The notes under the pieces are model-generated. The model saw nothing but the letters and a program-made list of their open reading frames with translations, was not told where the DNA came from and searched no databases. The translations under genes were made by a program, and so were the position numbers. Below, piece after piece: positions 8,528 to 15,919 of a stretch of 34,713 bases of DNA. Source of the DNA: Candidatus Aminicenantota bacterium (lineage in GTDB: Bacteria > Acidobacteriota > Aminicenantia > Aminicenantales > UBA4085); assembly GCA_026393895.1 (NCBI GenBank), contig JAPKZG010000083.1, positions 1 to 34,713 of the forward strand. The letters are read 5' to 3'. The stretch's first letter is position 1. Each line of letters opens with the position of its first letter.

Positions 8528-8528
8528 G

Positions 8529-8798
8529 ATGATCGAGCATGTCGTCCGGATCAAAAACCGCCTCGGACTGCACGCCCGGGCGGCGGTCAAGTTCGTCAAT
8601 TTGGCCAATCGTTTCGTGGCCGACGTCCGGATCGAAAAGGACGGAAGCGACGTGGACGGCAAGAGCATTCTCGGCATTCTGACGCTGGCCGCAACCCAGG
8701 GATCGGAGATCACCCTGCGCCTGAACGGGGAGGACGAGGCGGCGGCTCTGAGGGCCATCGTCGAGCTGATCGACAGCCGGTTCAGCGAGAAGGAGTAG
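8529..8798 (+). CDS. ptsH: HPr, histidine-phosphorylatable PTS carrier protein
   Basis: The 89-residue protein has the normal HPr length. His15 sits in RLGLHARAA, the site phosphorylated by Enzyme I. Ser46 sits in DGKSILGILTLA, the site used by HPr kinase. Both regulatory residues are intact, so HPr can link the PTS phosphate flow to HprK signalling. It lies one base after the EIIA gene and 14 bases before ptsI, whose start is preceded by GGAG. This order (EIIA, HPr, EI) behind hprK and rapZ supports one coupled signalling unit. Confidence 0.97.
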   Translation: MIEHVVRIKNRLGLHARAAVKFVNLANRFVADVRIEKDGSDVDGKSILGILTLAATQGSEITLRLNGEDEAAALRAIVELIDSRFSEKE

Positions 8799-8812
8799 CC
8801 GGAGAACCGTTT

Positions 8813-10582
8813 ATGGATTATCTTCGCCTGCGCGGCATCGGCGTTTCCCCGGGGATCGTCCTGGGCGAAGTCGTCCTGGCCGAACGGATCATTTTCACCA
8901 CGCGGAAAGACTATATTCCCCCTCACCGTGTGCCCAAGGAGATCGAGCGTCTGGGCGCGGCCCTCCTGCGGACGCGTGAGGAAATCACGGCCATCAAGGA
9001 CCAGGTCCGGACGATGGTCGGCGAGGAGCACGCCTTCATTTTCGATGCCCACCTGCTGATTCTCGAAGACCCGTCGCTTACCGCCGGACTCGAACGCCTG
9101 ATCCGGGAGGAGAATGTCCGGACGGAATCCGCTCTTTCCGAGGTCCACGAGCATTACCGGCGCCTGTTCGCGTCCATTGCGGACGATTACATCAAGCAGC
9201 GACAGGCGGACGTGACCGACGTCCTGACCCGCATCCATCGCAACCTGGACGCGGGCGTGAACAAGGGCGTGCCCGAGGACCTCCGGGGAAAAATCCTCGT
9301 CGCCCACGAGCTTCTGCCCTCGGAAGCGGCCATGCGCCTCAGCCAGGGCGGCGTGCTGGCCGTTGCCTTGGACATGGGAGGCCCGACCTCCCATGCCGCC
9401 ATCCTGGCCCGTTCCCTGGACATTCCGACGGTCGTCGGTCTTCACGACGTCACCCAGCGCGTGAACGTTGGCGACCAGTTGATCGTCGACGGAACGGACG
9501 GCGAGGTCATCATCAACCCGCCGTTGATGGTCCGGAAAGAGTTTCAAAGCAAGAAAGTCAAGTACGAAGCCTACCGGATGGAACTCCGCCGGGTCGCGAC
9601 CTGGGCCTCGGTCACGCTCGACGGCGTGCGGTTCGCGCCGATGGCCAACATCGAGCTTCCCGAGGAAATCGGGCACGCGCTGTCCTACGGCGCCGAGGGC
9701 GTGGGGCTCTTTCGCTCGGAATTCATCTATCTGCAGCGTTCGACCCTGCCCACGGAGGAGGAGCATTTCGAGATTTACGACCGCCTGGCCCGGGAAGTCT
9801 TCCCGCGGCCGGTCTATATCCGGACGATCGACATCGGCGGCGAGAAGTCCCTGCCCCAGTTGAAGATCGAAGCCGAACCGAACCCGGCCCTGGGCCTGCG
9901 GGCGATCCGGTTTTCCCTCCGGAACCGCGAATTGTTCCGGATTCAAATCCGGGCGATCCTGCGGGCTTCGGTCCGGAGGAATATCCGGATCATCATCCCG
10001 ATGATCACGGAAATGGAGGAGATCGGGGCGATCCGGGTCCTGTTTCGCGAAGCTCAGGAGGAGCTCACGTCCCAGGGCCACAAGTTCGACCCCGGCGTAC
10101 CCGTCGGCATCATGATCGAAGTTCCGGCGGCGGCCGCCATCTCCGACCTGCTGGCCCGGGAAGTGGATTTCTTCAGCATCGGGACGAACGACCTGCTCCA
10201 GTATTATCTGGCCGTGGATCGATCCAACGAATACGTCTCCTACCTCTACAAGCCCCTGCACCCCGCGGCCCTGCGGCTTCTGAAATACATCATCGGTTCG
10301 GCCGCCCGTCAGGGCAAGGACGTCGCTCTCTGCGGCGAAATGGCCGCCGATCCGCTTCTGGCCATCGTCCTGCTCGGGCTCGGATTGCGGACATTCAGCA
10401 TGAACCCGATTTTCATCCCGCGGGTTAAAAAAGCGCTTCGCGCGGTCGAAGTCCGGACCGTCCGCCGGGTGGTCCAACAGGCGATGAACCTGCGCTCGGC
10501 TCAGGAAGTCGAGGAATACATCATCGAAAAGCTTCTGCTGAAGTACCCCGATGCGTTCCTGATGACGGGTCCGTCCTCCTGA
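8813..10582 (+). CDS. ptsI: PTS Enzyme I, phosphoenolpyruvate-protein phosphotransferase
   Basis: The 589-residue protein has the usual EI length. The N-terminal half contains the HPr-binding helices and the active-site histidine His194 in GGPTSHAAILARS. A GTDGEVIINP linker follows, then the PEP-binding TIM barrel with GLFRSEFIYL, IPMITEMEE, DFFSIGTNDLLQY near 455-468 and the catalytic cysteine region ALCGEMAADP. Enzyme I moves phosphate from PEP to His15 of HPr in the cytoplasm. It lacks the GAF domain of EI-Ntr, so it is the canonical form. It is the last clear gene of the PTS unit. A short GGCGG/CCGCC hairpin (10605-10619) follows its stop, without a T-run. Confidence 0.97.
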   Translation: MDYLRLRGIGVSPGIVLGEVVLAERIIFTTRKDYIPPHRVPKEIERLGAALLRTREEITAIKDQVRTMVGEEHAFIFDAHLLILEDPSLTAGLERLIREENVRTESALSEVHEHYRRLFASIADDYIKQRQADVTDVLTRIHRNLDAGVNKGVPEDLRGKILVAHELLPSEAAMRLSQGGVLAVALDMGGPTSHAAILARSLDIPTVVGLHDVTQRVNVGDQLIVDGTDGEVIINPPLMVRKEFQSKKVKYEAYRMELRRVATWASVTLDGVRFAPMANIELPEEIGHALSYGAEGVGLFRSEFIYLQRSTLPTEEEHFEIYDRLAREVFPRPVYIRTIDIGGEKSLPQLKIEAEPNPALGLRAIRFSLRNRELFRIQIRAILRASVRRNIRIIIPMITEMEEIGAIRVLFREAQEELTSQGHKFDPGVPVGIMIEVPAAAAISDLLAREVDFFSIGTNDLLQYYLAVDRSNEYVSYLYKPLHPAALRLLKYIIGSAARQGKDVALCGEMAADPLLAIVLLGLGLRTFSMNPIFIPRVKKALRAVEVRTVRRVVQQAMNLRSAQEVEEYIIEKLLLKYPDAFLMTGPSS

Positions 10583-10643
10583 CGGGTCCGCCTCGGAATA
10601 TTCGGGCGGCCCAACCGCCGCCCCGACACGGAGGAGGAGATCC

Positions 10644-10954
10644 ATGGAATTCAGCCGCGTTCTGGTCGGGCTCGTCGTCGTTCTTTGGTCGCTCGTGGTC
10701 GGACTGTCGATCGTCGCCTTCGGCCAAATTCTTCTGGCGATACGCGAAATCGCCTTGAACACGCGAAAGGAAGAGGCCGCGCATCACCCGGGCACTACTC
10801 GATCCTGCTCGTTATGGCGAAGATCAACAACATCCTGGGGTGGATCATCGTGGTCGCGGGCGTTCTCGCCGGCCTTTACGTCGTGATCTTCGGCGTGCCG
10901 GCCTTCACCGGGCTCACCACACCGGTCGTCGGCACCGGCTATTTACGGCCGTAA
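10644..10954 (+). CDS. Small two-helix membrane protein split by a -1 frameshift
   Basis: A strong Shine-Dalgarno site (GGAGGAGGAG, 10630-10639) precedes an ATG at 10644. The first frame encodes a hydrophobic helix (residues about 7-33) and a juxtamembrane AIREIALNTRKEE. After about residue 50 this frame degenerates into Arg/Ser-rich sequence and stops at 10886. The -1 frame then continues with HYSILLVMAKINNILGW and a second hydrophobic helix, ending at 10954. Reading both gives a coherent two-helix protein of about 103 residues. The switch falls at or close to CCCGGGC (10787-10793), which fits the X-XXY-YYZ slip pattern in phase. A mutation, an assembly error, programmed slippage, or a separate 46-residue ORF from the ATG at 10814 are all possible. 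Function is not recognised. Its 3' end overlaps the convergent cupin gene by 16 bases. Confidence 0.55.
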
Positions 10955-11316
10955 ACGTCGTCGTAGCGGACGATGTCCGATTCGTCGGAATCGCCCAGCC
11001 AGATCTCCATGATCCGGGCGGGCTTGGGCCCGACTCCGCGGACGCGATGCCGGGCTTCCCGCGGGATGTAAATTTCCTCGTCGGGGGCGGGCCGCCAGAC
11101 GCGGTCGCTCACCGTCACCTCGAGTCCGTCGTCCAGGGCGACCCAGAATTCCGCCCTCCGGCCGTGGGATTGGAGGGAGAGTATCCCTCCGGGGTTGACC
11201 GTGATGATCTTGATGCTTCCGGCCCGTTCGTGCGGGAAGGCCCGGAATTTGCCCCAAGGGCGGCGATCCTCGACGATTCTTGCGCGGAAGCCTCGCTCTT
11301 CTTCAGAAGGGGACAT
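10939..11316 (-). CDS. Cupin, mannose-6-phosphate isomerase type II-like
   Basis: The 125-residue protein is a single cupin barrel. RPWGKFRAF leads into IKIITVNPGGILSLQSHGRRAEFW near 35-58 and IYIPREARHRV near 84-94, which hold the metal-binding His/Glu set of the type II phosphomannose isomerase domain; it ends DIVRYDDVYGR, also typical. Usually this domain follows a GDP-mannose pyrophosphorylase domain, but here it stands alone. It could isomerise mannose-6-phosphate to fructose-6-phosphate or bind a related sugar; substrate is not shown. I chose the ATG at 11316, preceded by GGTGAG, over the GTG at 11325. The start overlaps the ssb 3' end by 14 bases, making it the last gene of the pal-cpoB-ssb unit. 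Confidence 0.88.
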   Translation of the reverse strand: MSPSEEERGFRARIVEDRRPWGKFRAFPHERAGSIKIITVNPGGILSLQSHGRRAEFWVALDDGLEVTVSDRVWRPAPDEEIYIPREARHRVRGVGPKPARIMEIWLGDSDESDIVRYDDVYGRK

Positions 11317-11785
11317 CGTCCTCACCGATGGGACCCGTCGGCTCTTCGTCGGCCGGAAAATCGGCCGGGGCGGCGTCCTGGCCCGAATCCCGGTAAGGCG
11401 CGTCGATTTCGTTTCCGCGCGGCGGCTGGGATTCCCGGGGGCCCAACAGGACGATATTGAAGGCTTCGATTTCCGTCGACTTCCGTTTGTTGCCGTCCCG
11501 GTCCTGCCAGCTCCGGGTGCGGATTTTCCCTTCGACCAGGATCTGTTTGCCCGTTTCCAGGAAACGTTCGCAGAACTCGGCCAGTTTTCCCCAGGCGACG
11601 AGGTTATGCCATTCGGTCCGAATCGATGCTTGGTTGGTCTGGGGATTGAACAACCGTTCGTTGGTCGCCAGAGTGAAACGGGCGATGGACCGGTCGCCTT
11701 GAGCTTGGGCGAGGTGCCGGATTTCCGGCCGCTGACCGAGCCGTCCGATCAGGATGACTTTGTTCAAACTGTTGACGTCTCTCAT
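11303..11785 (-). CDS. ssb: Single-stranded DNA-binding protein SSB
   Basis: From the ATG at 11785 the product is 160 residues. The OB fold covers about residues 5-110: LNKVILIGRLGQRPEIRH, then FTLATNERL, then the WHNLVAWGKLAEFCERFL and KGxQILVEGKI-like strands. A flexible Pro/Ala/Asp-rich linker leads to the C-terminal tail EDDVPF, the acidic tip that recruits replication and repair proteins. The frame is open upstream to 12022, but that part lies inside cpoB and has no SSB-like sequence. The start overlaps the cpoB stop (ATGA). Placement at the end of a Tol-Pal unit is unusual and suggests simple co-transcription rather than a shared job. Confidence 0.97.
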   Translation of the reverse strand: MRDVNSLNKVILIGRLGQRPEIRHLAQAQGDRSIARFTLATNERLFNPQTNQASIRTEWHNLVAWGKLAEFCERFLETGKQILVEGKIRTRSWQDRDGNKRKSTEIEAFNIVLLGPRESQPPRGNEIDAPYRDSGQDAAPADFPADEEPTGPIGEDDVPF

Positions 11786-12642
11786 GGCATTTCCTGCAAT
11801 TCCTTGATTTTTTGTTGGGCCTGTTTTGCTTCTTCTTCGAGGGGATATTTCGAAAGGAGCAGACGAAGGACGGCGACGGCCTCGGTTTTCCTTTTCATTT
11901 CGGCCAGGGCGAATCCCTTTTTCAGATAGGCCGCGGCAATTTTGTCGCTTATCGGGTACGTCAGGATCAGGTCGTCGAAGGCCTCGATGGCCGCCGCGTA
12001 TTTTTTCTGGCTGAACCGGCATTCGCCGATCATGTAGAGGGCGTTATCGGCCAGCGGGCTGGCCCCGAACTGTTCCCGGTAGAGATTGAATCCGTCCACG
12101 GCCAGATCCAGGTTCCCCTTGCTGAAATCGGCCCTCGCAGCCTGATATGTTTCCTGGGCGGACAGGCCCGACGGCGGAACGGTTTTGACGGCCGGTTCGG
12201 CCTCGGTCTTTTTGGCCGGAGCGGTTTTTTCGCCCGGCTTGGCTTTTCCGCCGGGCTCCGGAATCGGCGGGGCGGCCGAAGCGTCCGCCGGCGGTGTCTT
12301 CAGGGATTGAAGGTCCTCGGCGAGTTGGAGGAGCCGGTTTTCGATTTGGGCCAGCTGCTCCTGGACGCTCCGGATTTGCCCCGGGACGTCCCCCCATCCT
12401 TCCTGGTTGCGGGCCTGGAATTTCTGGAAATCCTTGAATTGGGCCGCAAGATCGCGGACGATGTCGCCGATCGCCTTCAGGTCGGCGGCGGACTGGTCGA
12501 TCTTTTTTTCGATCCGTTGCGTCTGGATTTTGAGGAGCTGGACGTCCTCATACATCAATTCATAGGCCTTCTTGCTGCGGTCCTGGGCCGGCGCCGGCAG
12601 GGTCAAGCCCGCAATAAGCAAGACGACGGGCCAAAGACGCAT
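11782..12642 (-). CDS. cpoB: CpoB/YbgF, Tol-Pal-associated periplasmic protein
   Basis: The product is 286 residues from the ATG at 12642; a TTG at 12648 adds two residues. A signal peptide (LLIAGLTLPAPAQ) directs export. Residues about 25-110 form a predicted coiled coil (repeated QxxxIExxL patterns), followed by a Pro/Lys/Glu-rich linker, and then three TPR-like repeats near 165-280 (ALYMIGECRFSQKKYAAAIEAF, split across 215-250). This is the YbgF/CpoB order: trimerising coiled coil then TPR domain. CpoB coordinates peptidoglycan synthesis with Tol-driven outer-membrane constriction at division. It sits directly after pal, as in proteobacteria, which supports the name. Confidence 0.9.
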   Translation of the reverse strand: MRLWPVVLLIAGLTLPAPAQDRSKKAYELMYEDVQLLKIQTQRIEKKIDQSAADLKAIGDIVRDLAAQFKDFQKFQARNQEGWGDVPGQIRSVQEQLAQIENRLLQLAEDLQSLKTPPADASAAPPIPEPGGKAKPGEKTAPAKKTEAEPAVKTVPPSGLSAQETYQAARADFSKGNLDLAVDGFNLYREQFGASPLADNALYMIGECRFSQKKYAAAIEAFDDLILTYPISDKIAAAYLKKGFALAEMKRKTEAVAVLRLLLSKYPLEEEAKQAQQKIKELQEMP

Positions 12643-12650
12643 CTTCAACG

Positions 12651-13202
12651 CTATTTTTCGATGACAAGAAATTGGGCCCGCCGGTTGTTGGCCCAGGCGG
12701 TTTCGTCGTGGGCCATGTCGAGCGGCTGGCTTTTCCCGTAGGAGATGATCCTCATCCGCTCGGCCGGGATGCCGAGAGAGAGGAGATATTCCATGGTGCT
12801 TTTGGCCCGCTTTTCACCGAGCGCCAGGTTGTATTCCTCCGTGCCGCGTTCGTCGCAGTGGCCTTCGATCAGAATTTTCGCCGTCGTGAATTTTTTCAAC
12901 CAGGCGGCGTTGTCCTCGAGGGTCAATTTCGCTTCGTCGCGGATATAGTACTTGTCGTAGTCGAACCGGACCATTTTCAGGACGCGCTCTTTGTTGATTT
13001 CATCCAGCGTCTTTTTCAGAAAAAGCTCCTCCTCCGACAGCGGTGCGGATTCCGCGGGGACCGCTTCCTTCACCTGCTCGACAACGGGTTGTTCCTGGGC
13101 CTGCGGGGAAGGGGGAGGCGTTGGTTTCGTTTTTGCCTTGCAGGAGACACCGAGCGAGACGGCAAGAAGACATACGAGCGCTAACATGCTGATTTTTCTC
13201 AT
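12651..13202 (-). CDS. pal: Pal, peptidoglycan-associated outer-membrane lipoprotein
   Basis: The 183-residue protein has a lipoprotein signal ending LGVSC, so Cys21 is the likely lipidated residue; Gly at -3 is less usual than Leu or Val. A Pro/Lys/Glu-rich tether (about 22-75) precedes the OmpA-like domain. Within it, MVRFDYDKYYI, ILIEGHCDERGTEEYNLALG and KRAKSTMEYLLSLGI include the Asp and Arg that bind meso-diaminopimelate in peptidoglycan. Pal connects the outer membrane to the wall and is positioned by TolB. It has its own strong promoter and an AGGAGG Shine-Dalgarno site just upstream of the ATG, and leads a unit with cpoB, ssb and the cupin. Confidence 0.96.
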   Translation of the reverse strand: MRKISMLALVCLLAVSLGVSCKAKTKPTPPPSPQAQEQPVVEQVKEAVPAESAPLSEEELFLKKTLDEINKERVLKMVRFDYDKYYIRDEAKLTLEDNAAWLKKFTTAKILIEGHCDERGTEEYNLALGEKRAKSTMEYLLSLGIPAERMRIISYGKSQPLDMAHDETAWANNRRAQFLVIEK

Positions 13203-13263
13203 GGATCCTCCTTTTCCTCCGTAATCGATGAGGGTACGCCGAAATCGTCCCCCGCCATCTCTC

Positions 13264-13292
13264 TATATACATTGAATAAGACGGAGTGTCAA
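13264..13292 (-). promoter_or_regulatory. Strong sigma-70 type promoter of pal
   Basis: On the minus strand TTGACA (13292-13287), a 17-base spacer and TATATA (13269-13264) form a near-consensus promoter. It leaves a leader of about 55 bases ending in two Shine-Dalgarno-like stretches (GGAGGAAAAGGAGG) before the pal ATG at 13202. This is the conventional layout, in contrast to the leaderless-type promoters elsewhere in the window. It means pal can be made independently of tolQRAB. Confidence 0.85.
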
Positions 13293-13312
13293 TGCGATGT
13301 GTCTCACCCCGT

Positions 13313-13366
13313 ATTGCCGATAGAGGATATTTCCCCTGGAATTCCCGACTCGGTTCTATCGGCAAT
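13313..13366. repeat. 12-bp perfect inverted repeat with 30-base loop after tolB
   Basis: ATTGCCGATAGA at 13313-13324 is the exact reverse complement of 13355-13366. It lies 33 bases after the tolB stop and 21 bases upstream of the pal -35 box. As RNA from the tolB side it would fold, but no T-run follows, so it is not a classic intrinsic terminator. It could be a transcript 3' stem or a protein-binding site for the pal promoter. Confidence 0.7.
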
Positions 13367-13398
13367 GTTGGGGTTTCGCGGCCGGGGCGAAAAAAAGG

Positions 13399-14700
13399 TC
13401 AATTCGACCAATCGGCGAGCTTGTTCTCCCCTTGGGAGGTCAGCTTACGGAGATTGCGGCCGTCGACGTCGATCGTGTGGATCTGGCTCGAACCGCTGAC
13501 GTTGGAGGTAAAAAGGATATGGCGGCCGTCGGGAGACCAGGCGGGCGATTCGTTGCGGGCGTAGATCTCCGTCAGCTTGGAGATCTGGCCGGACCTGATG
13601 TTGTAAAGGTAGAGGTCGAAGACGTTGTCTACGCGGGCGACATAGACGATTTTGTCCCCATTCGGGGACCAGGCGGGCGCATCATGATGATTGGCCCCGA
13701 AGGATATCCGCCGCGTATTCCCCCCTTCGGCGTCCATGATATAGATCTGGGTCGTTCCTCCGCGGTCCGAGGTGAAGACGATTTCCCGTCCGTTGGGGGA
13801 CCAGGAAGGCGCGATATCTATCCCCGGGTTGAACGTCAGCTGTTTAATCCGGCCGACGCGGGTGGGATTCGCTTCGATGTCGGCGACGTAGATCTCGTGG
13901 TTTCCGCTCATGGAGGAGGCAAAAGCCAATTTTTTCCCGTCGGGAGACCACGCCGGGGTGTAATTCTGGCCCTTCAGGGAAACCGGTACGCGTGTGCGCG
14001 CTTTCTCGAAAACGTCGAGAATATAAACCCCGACGGCCAAGTTCTGCCAGGAACTGTAGGCCAATCGCTTGCCCTCGGGATCCCAGGCGGGATTGGAGTC
14101 GTTGACCTGGTTGTATAGGAGGCGAATCTGATTGGCCCCGTCATAATCCATGAGGTAAAGTTCCTCGTTTTTATCCCGGTTGCTGACGAAGGCGATTTTG
14201 GACGTAAAAATCGGTTTTTCCCCATACGCCTTCATGATCTCGTCGGCCGTCGCGTGGGCCAGGTAGCGAAGGTTTTTGTCTTTGTATTGATAGCGCCTGG
14301 GCGCGATGATCGGGCGTTTGGATTTAACGTCGTAAAGGACCCAGGCGAAGACGAACCCTCCGGCCGGATCGTCTTCGATCCGGGCGGCGAACAGGACGTT
14401 GGTCTGGATTGATTCCCACTCCTTAAAGTCCGGATTGTTCGGGTCGAGCAACGGACGGATGTAGCCGTAATAAGACTTTGGGAGAAGCTCGAAGATCCGG
14501 GTATATTTGATATCGGCTTCGAGGACCGAATAAATTTCCGCGGCCTCGGTTTTCGCCGCCGCGGACGAGACGAACGGCGGCAGGGCGAAGGAAACGGCGG
14601 GCATTCCTTCGGTGATCCTCATATTGAAGTCCTGCTGGGCGGAGGCGCAGCCGGCCGCGAGCAGCAAACCGGCGATTCGAACAAACGCGTGTTTTTTCAT
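13399..14700 (-). CDS. tolB: TolB, periplasmic beta-propeller of the Tol-Pal system
   Basis: The 433-residue protein has an export signal (about 1-22; LLLAAGCASA could also be read as a weak lipobox). The N-terminal domain (about 25-150) with YILPPF-like and IFELLPKSYYG segments is the TolA-contacting part. From about 165 to 430 five to six WD40-like PD40 repeats follow, each with the pattern PAWSPDGKKLAF or APSWSPNGREIVFTSDRGG. TolB binds Pal through this propeller and hands it between the peptidoglycan and the TolA force arm. The start overlaps the tolA-like stop (ATGA). Total length and repeats match E. coli TolB (430 residues). Confidence 0.96.
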   Translation of the reverse strand: MKKHAFVRIAGLLLAAGCASAQQDFNMRITEGMPAVSFALPPFVSSAAAKTEAAEIYSVLEADIKYTRIFELLPKSYYGYIRPLLDPNNPDFKEWESIQTNVLFAARIEDDPAGGFVFAWVLYDVKSKRPIIAPRRYQYKDKNLRYLAHATADEIMKAYGEKPIFTSKIAFVSNRDKNEELYLMDYDGANQIRLLYNQVNDSNPAWDPEGKRLAYSSWQNLAVGVYILDVFEKARTRVPVSLKGQNYTPAWSPDGKKLAFASSMSGNHEIYVADIEANPTRVGRIKQLTFNPGIDIAPSWSPNGREIVFTSDRGGTTQIYIMDAEGGNTRRISFGANHHDAPAWSPNGDKIVYVARVDNVFDLYLYNIRSGQISKLTEIYARNESPAWSPDGRHILFTSNVSGSSQIHTIDVDGRNLRKLTSQGENKLADWSN

Positions 14701-15479
14701 CGGGCATGCTCGAAGAGAAGATTGATCCCCAGGTATTCCCCTTCATAGTCGTCGGGAAGGGGCGGAAACTTGGCGGCGTTGGCGACCGCCCGGACGGCGA
14801 CCAGGTCGAAGGCCCGGAGGCCGCTCGACTGTTTGATTTCGATGGTGGAAATCGAACCGTTGCGGTATATCCGGAAATAGATGAGGGTTTGGAGGACGTT
14901 GTCCGGACCGGGGTCGATGCTTCCGGGAAACCAGTTGACCGTGATTTCATCCCGGACGCGCAGGAGATAATAGGAGTAGGGAAATTCGGCGAGGCCGTCG
15001 CCGAATCCTTCCCCGATTCCTCCTCCGGCGCCGGTTCCGGCTCCGCCGGGACCGATAGTCAGGCCGGATCCGCCTTCGCCGCCGCTTCCGGCGATCCCCG
15101 CCTTGCTCCCCGGCCCGGGCTTGGAGATGGTTGCTTTTTTTTCGGGGGCGGATTTGCGTTTCGTTTTATCATCGACGGGATAATGGAGTTTCGAAGCGTC
15201 CTTGGGCGCGACTTTTTCCGGGACCGTCAGATCCCGGAGCGATTCCGGCTTGATTGCGGTCGTCCCGATTTTGGTGTTTTCCCCGCTCCCGGCCGGCCGC
15301 CCGCCGCCTCCTCCTCCGACCATCCCCATCGACAGATAATGGATGACGCCCCTGGGCGACGGTTTTTTAGGAAGGCCGGGATTGAGGATGATGACGGCGA
15401 AGAGGATCGTGTGGCCGGCGGCCGAGACAATCATCGCCCGCTTGAAGGTCCCATCGCTCCACCGGGCGCCCGCGGTCAT
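14697..15479 (-). CDS. TolA/TonB-like energy-transducing protein
   Basis: The 260-residue protein has one N-terminal membrane helix (about 14-34, MIVSAAGHTILFAVIIL), a periplasmic linker rich in Gly, Lys and Pro (about 55-165, including runs of Gly), and a TonB_C-type domain (about 170-258) with YYLLRVRDEITVNWF, IYRNGSISTIEI and SGLRAFDLVAVRAV. It would couple TolQR proton flow to TolB/Pal at the outer membrane. The C-terminal fold looks more like TonB than E. coli TolA, as is common outside proteobacteria; position between tolR and tolB makes the Tol role the likely one. Start and stop overlap the neighbours by ATGA. Confidence 0.88.
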   Translation of the reverse strand: MTAGARWSDGTFKRAMIVSAAGHTILFAVIILNPGLPKKPSPRGVIHYLSMGMVGGGGGGRPAGSGENTKIGTTAIKPESLRDLTVPEKVAPKDASKLHYPVDDKTKRKSAPEKKATISKPGPGSKAGIAGSGGEGGSGLTIGPGGAGTGAGGGIGEGFGDGLAEFPYSYYLLRVRDEITVNWFPGSIDPGPDNVLQTLIYFRIYRNGSISTIEIKQSSGLRAFDLVAVRAVANAAKFPPLPDDYEGEYLGINLLFEHAR

Positions 15480-15919
15480 TTTCGGCCGGCCTTTTTCTCC
15501 TCGGGCTTGGTCATGAGACCGACGATTTCGATCCCTGTTTTCTTGACGATGTCCAGGACGTCCATGACGAAACCGAAGGGGAGGTTCTTATCCGCCCGGA
15601 GGTAGACGACTTTTTTGGTTTTTCCGTAGAAGGCGTTCTGGAGCTGGCGCTCGAGAAGGTTGATGTTGATGATCGATTCGCCGACGTAGATGGACTGGTC
15701 GGATTTCAGCGTGACCTGGAGGCCTTCCTCGGCCGGCGCGGTGTCGGTTTCGGCCGTCGGAAGGTCGACGCCGATGCCGCTCTGCATCATCGGGGCCGTG
15801 ACGATGAAGATGACGAGAAGCACGAGCATGACGTCGACGAACGGAGTGATGTTGATTTCGGAAAGGGCCGTTCCGACGTCACGCTTGGCCCGGACCGTGG
15901 GCAGCTTAGGGAGTACCAT
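15476..15919 (-). CDS. tolR: TolR/ExbD-type proton channel subunit
   Basis: The 147-residue protein starts with a short cytoplasmic part, then INITPFVDVMLVLLVIFIVTAP (shown here split: NITPFVDVM at 23-31 and the following hydrophobic stretch), a single helix whose aspartate, Asp29, is the proton-carrying residue of the ExbD/TolR family. The periplasmic domain (about 60-135) has the ExbD fold signature LRADKNLPFGFVMDVLD. With TolQ it forms the inner-membrane motor. Its start overlaps tolQ by 14 bases. ExbD and TolR cannot be separated by sequence alone; context gives TolR. Confidence 0.93.
   Translation of the reverse strand: MVLPKLPTVRAKRDVGTALSEINITPFVDVMLVLLVIFIVTAPMMQSGIGVDLPTAETDTAPAEEGLQVTLKSDQSIYVGESIININLLERQLQNAFYGKTKKVVYLRADKNLPFGFVMDVLDIVKKTGIEIVGLMTKPEEKKAGRK

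Noticed and set aside
7847-10762. Very long open frame (971 codons) on the minus strand opposite ptsI and its neighbours
   Set aside because: It is antisense to EIIA, HPr and EI, which have full motifs. Its composition (Asp/Arg/Gly-rich, no domains) is the usual GC-rich shadow.
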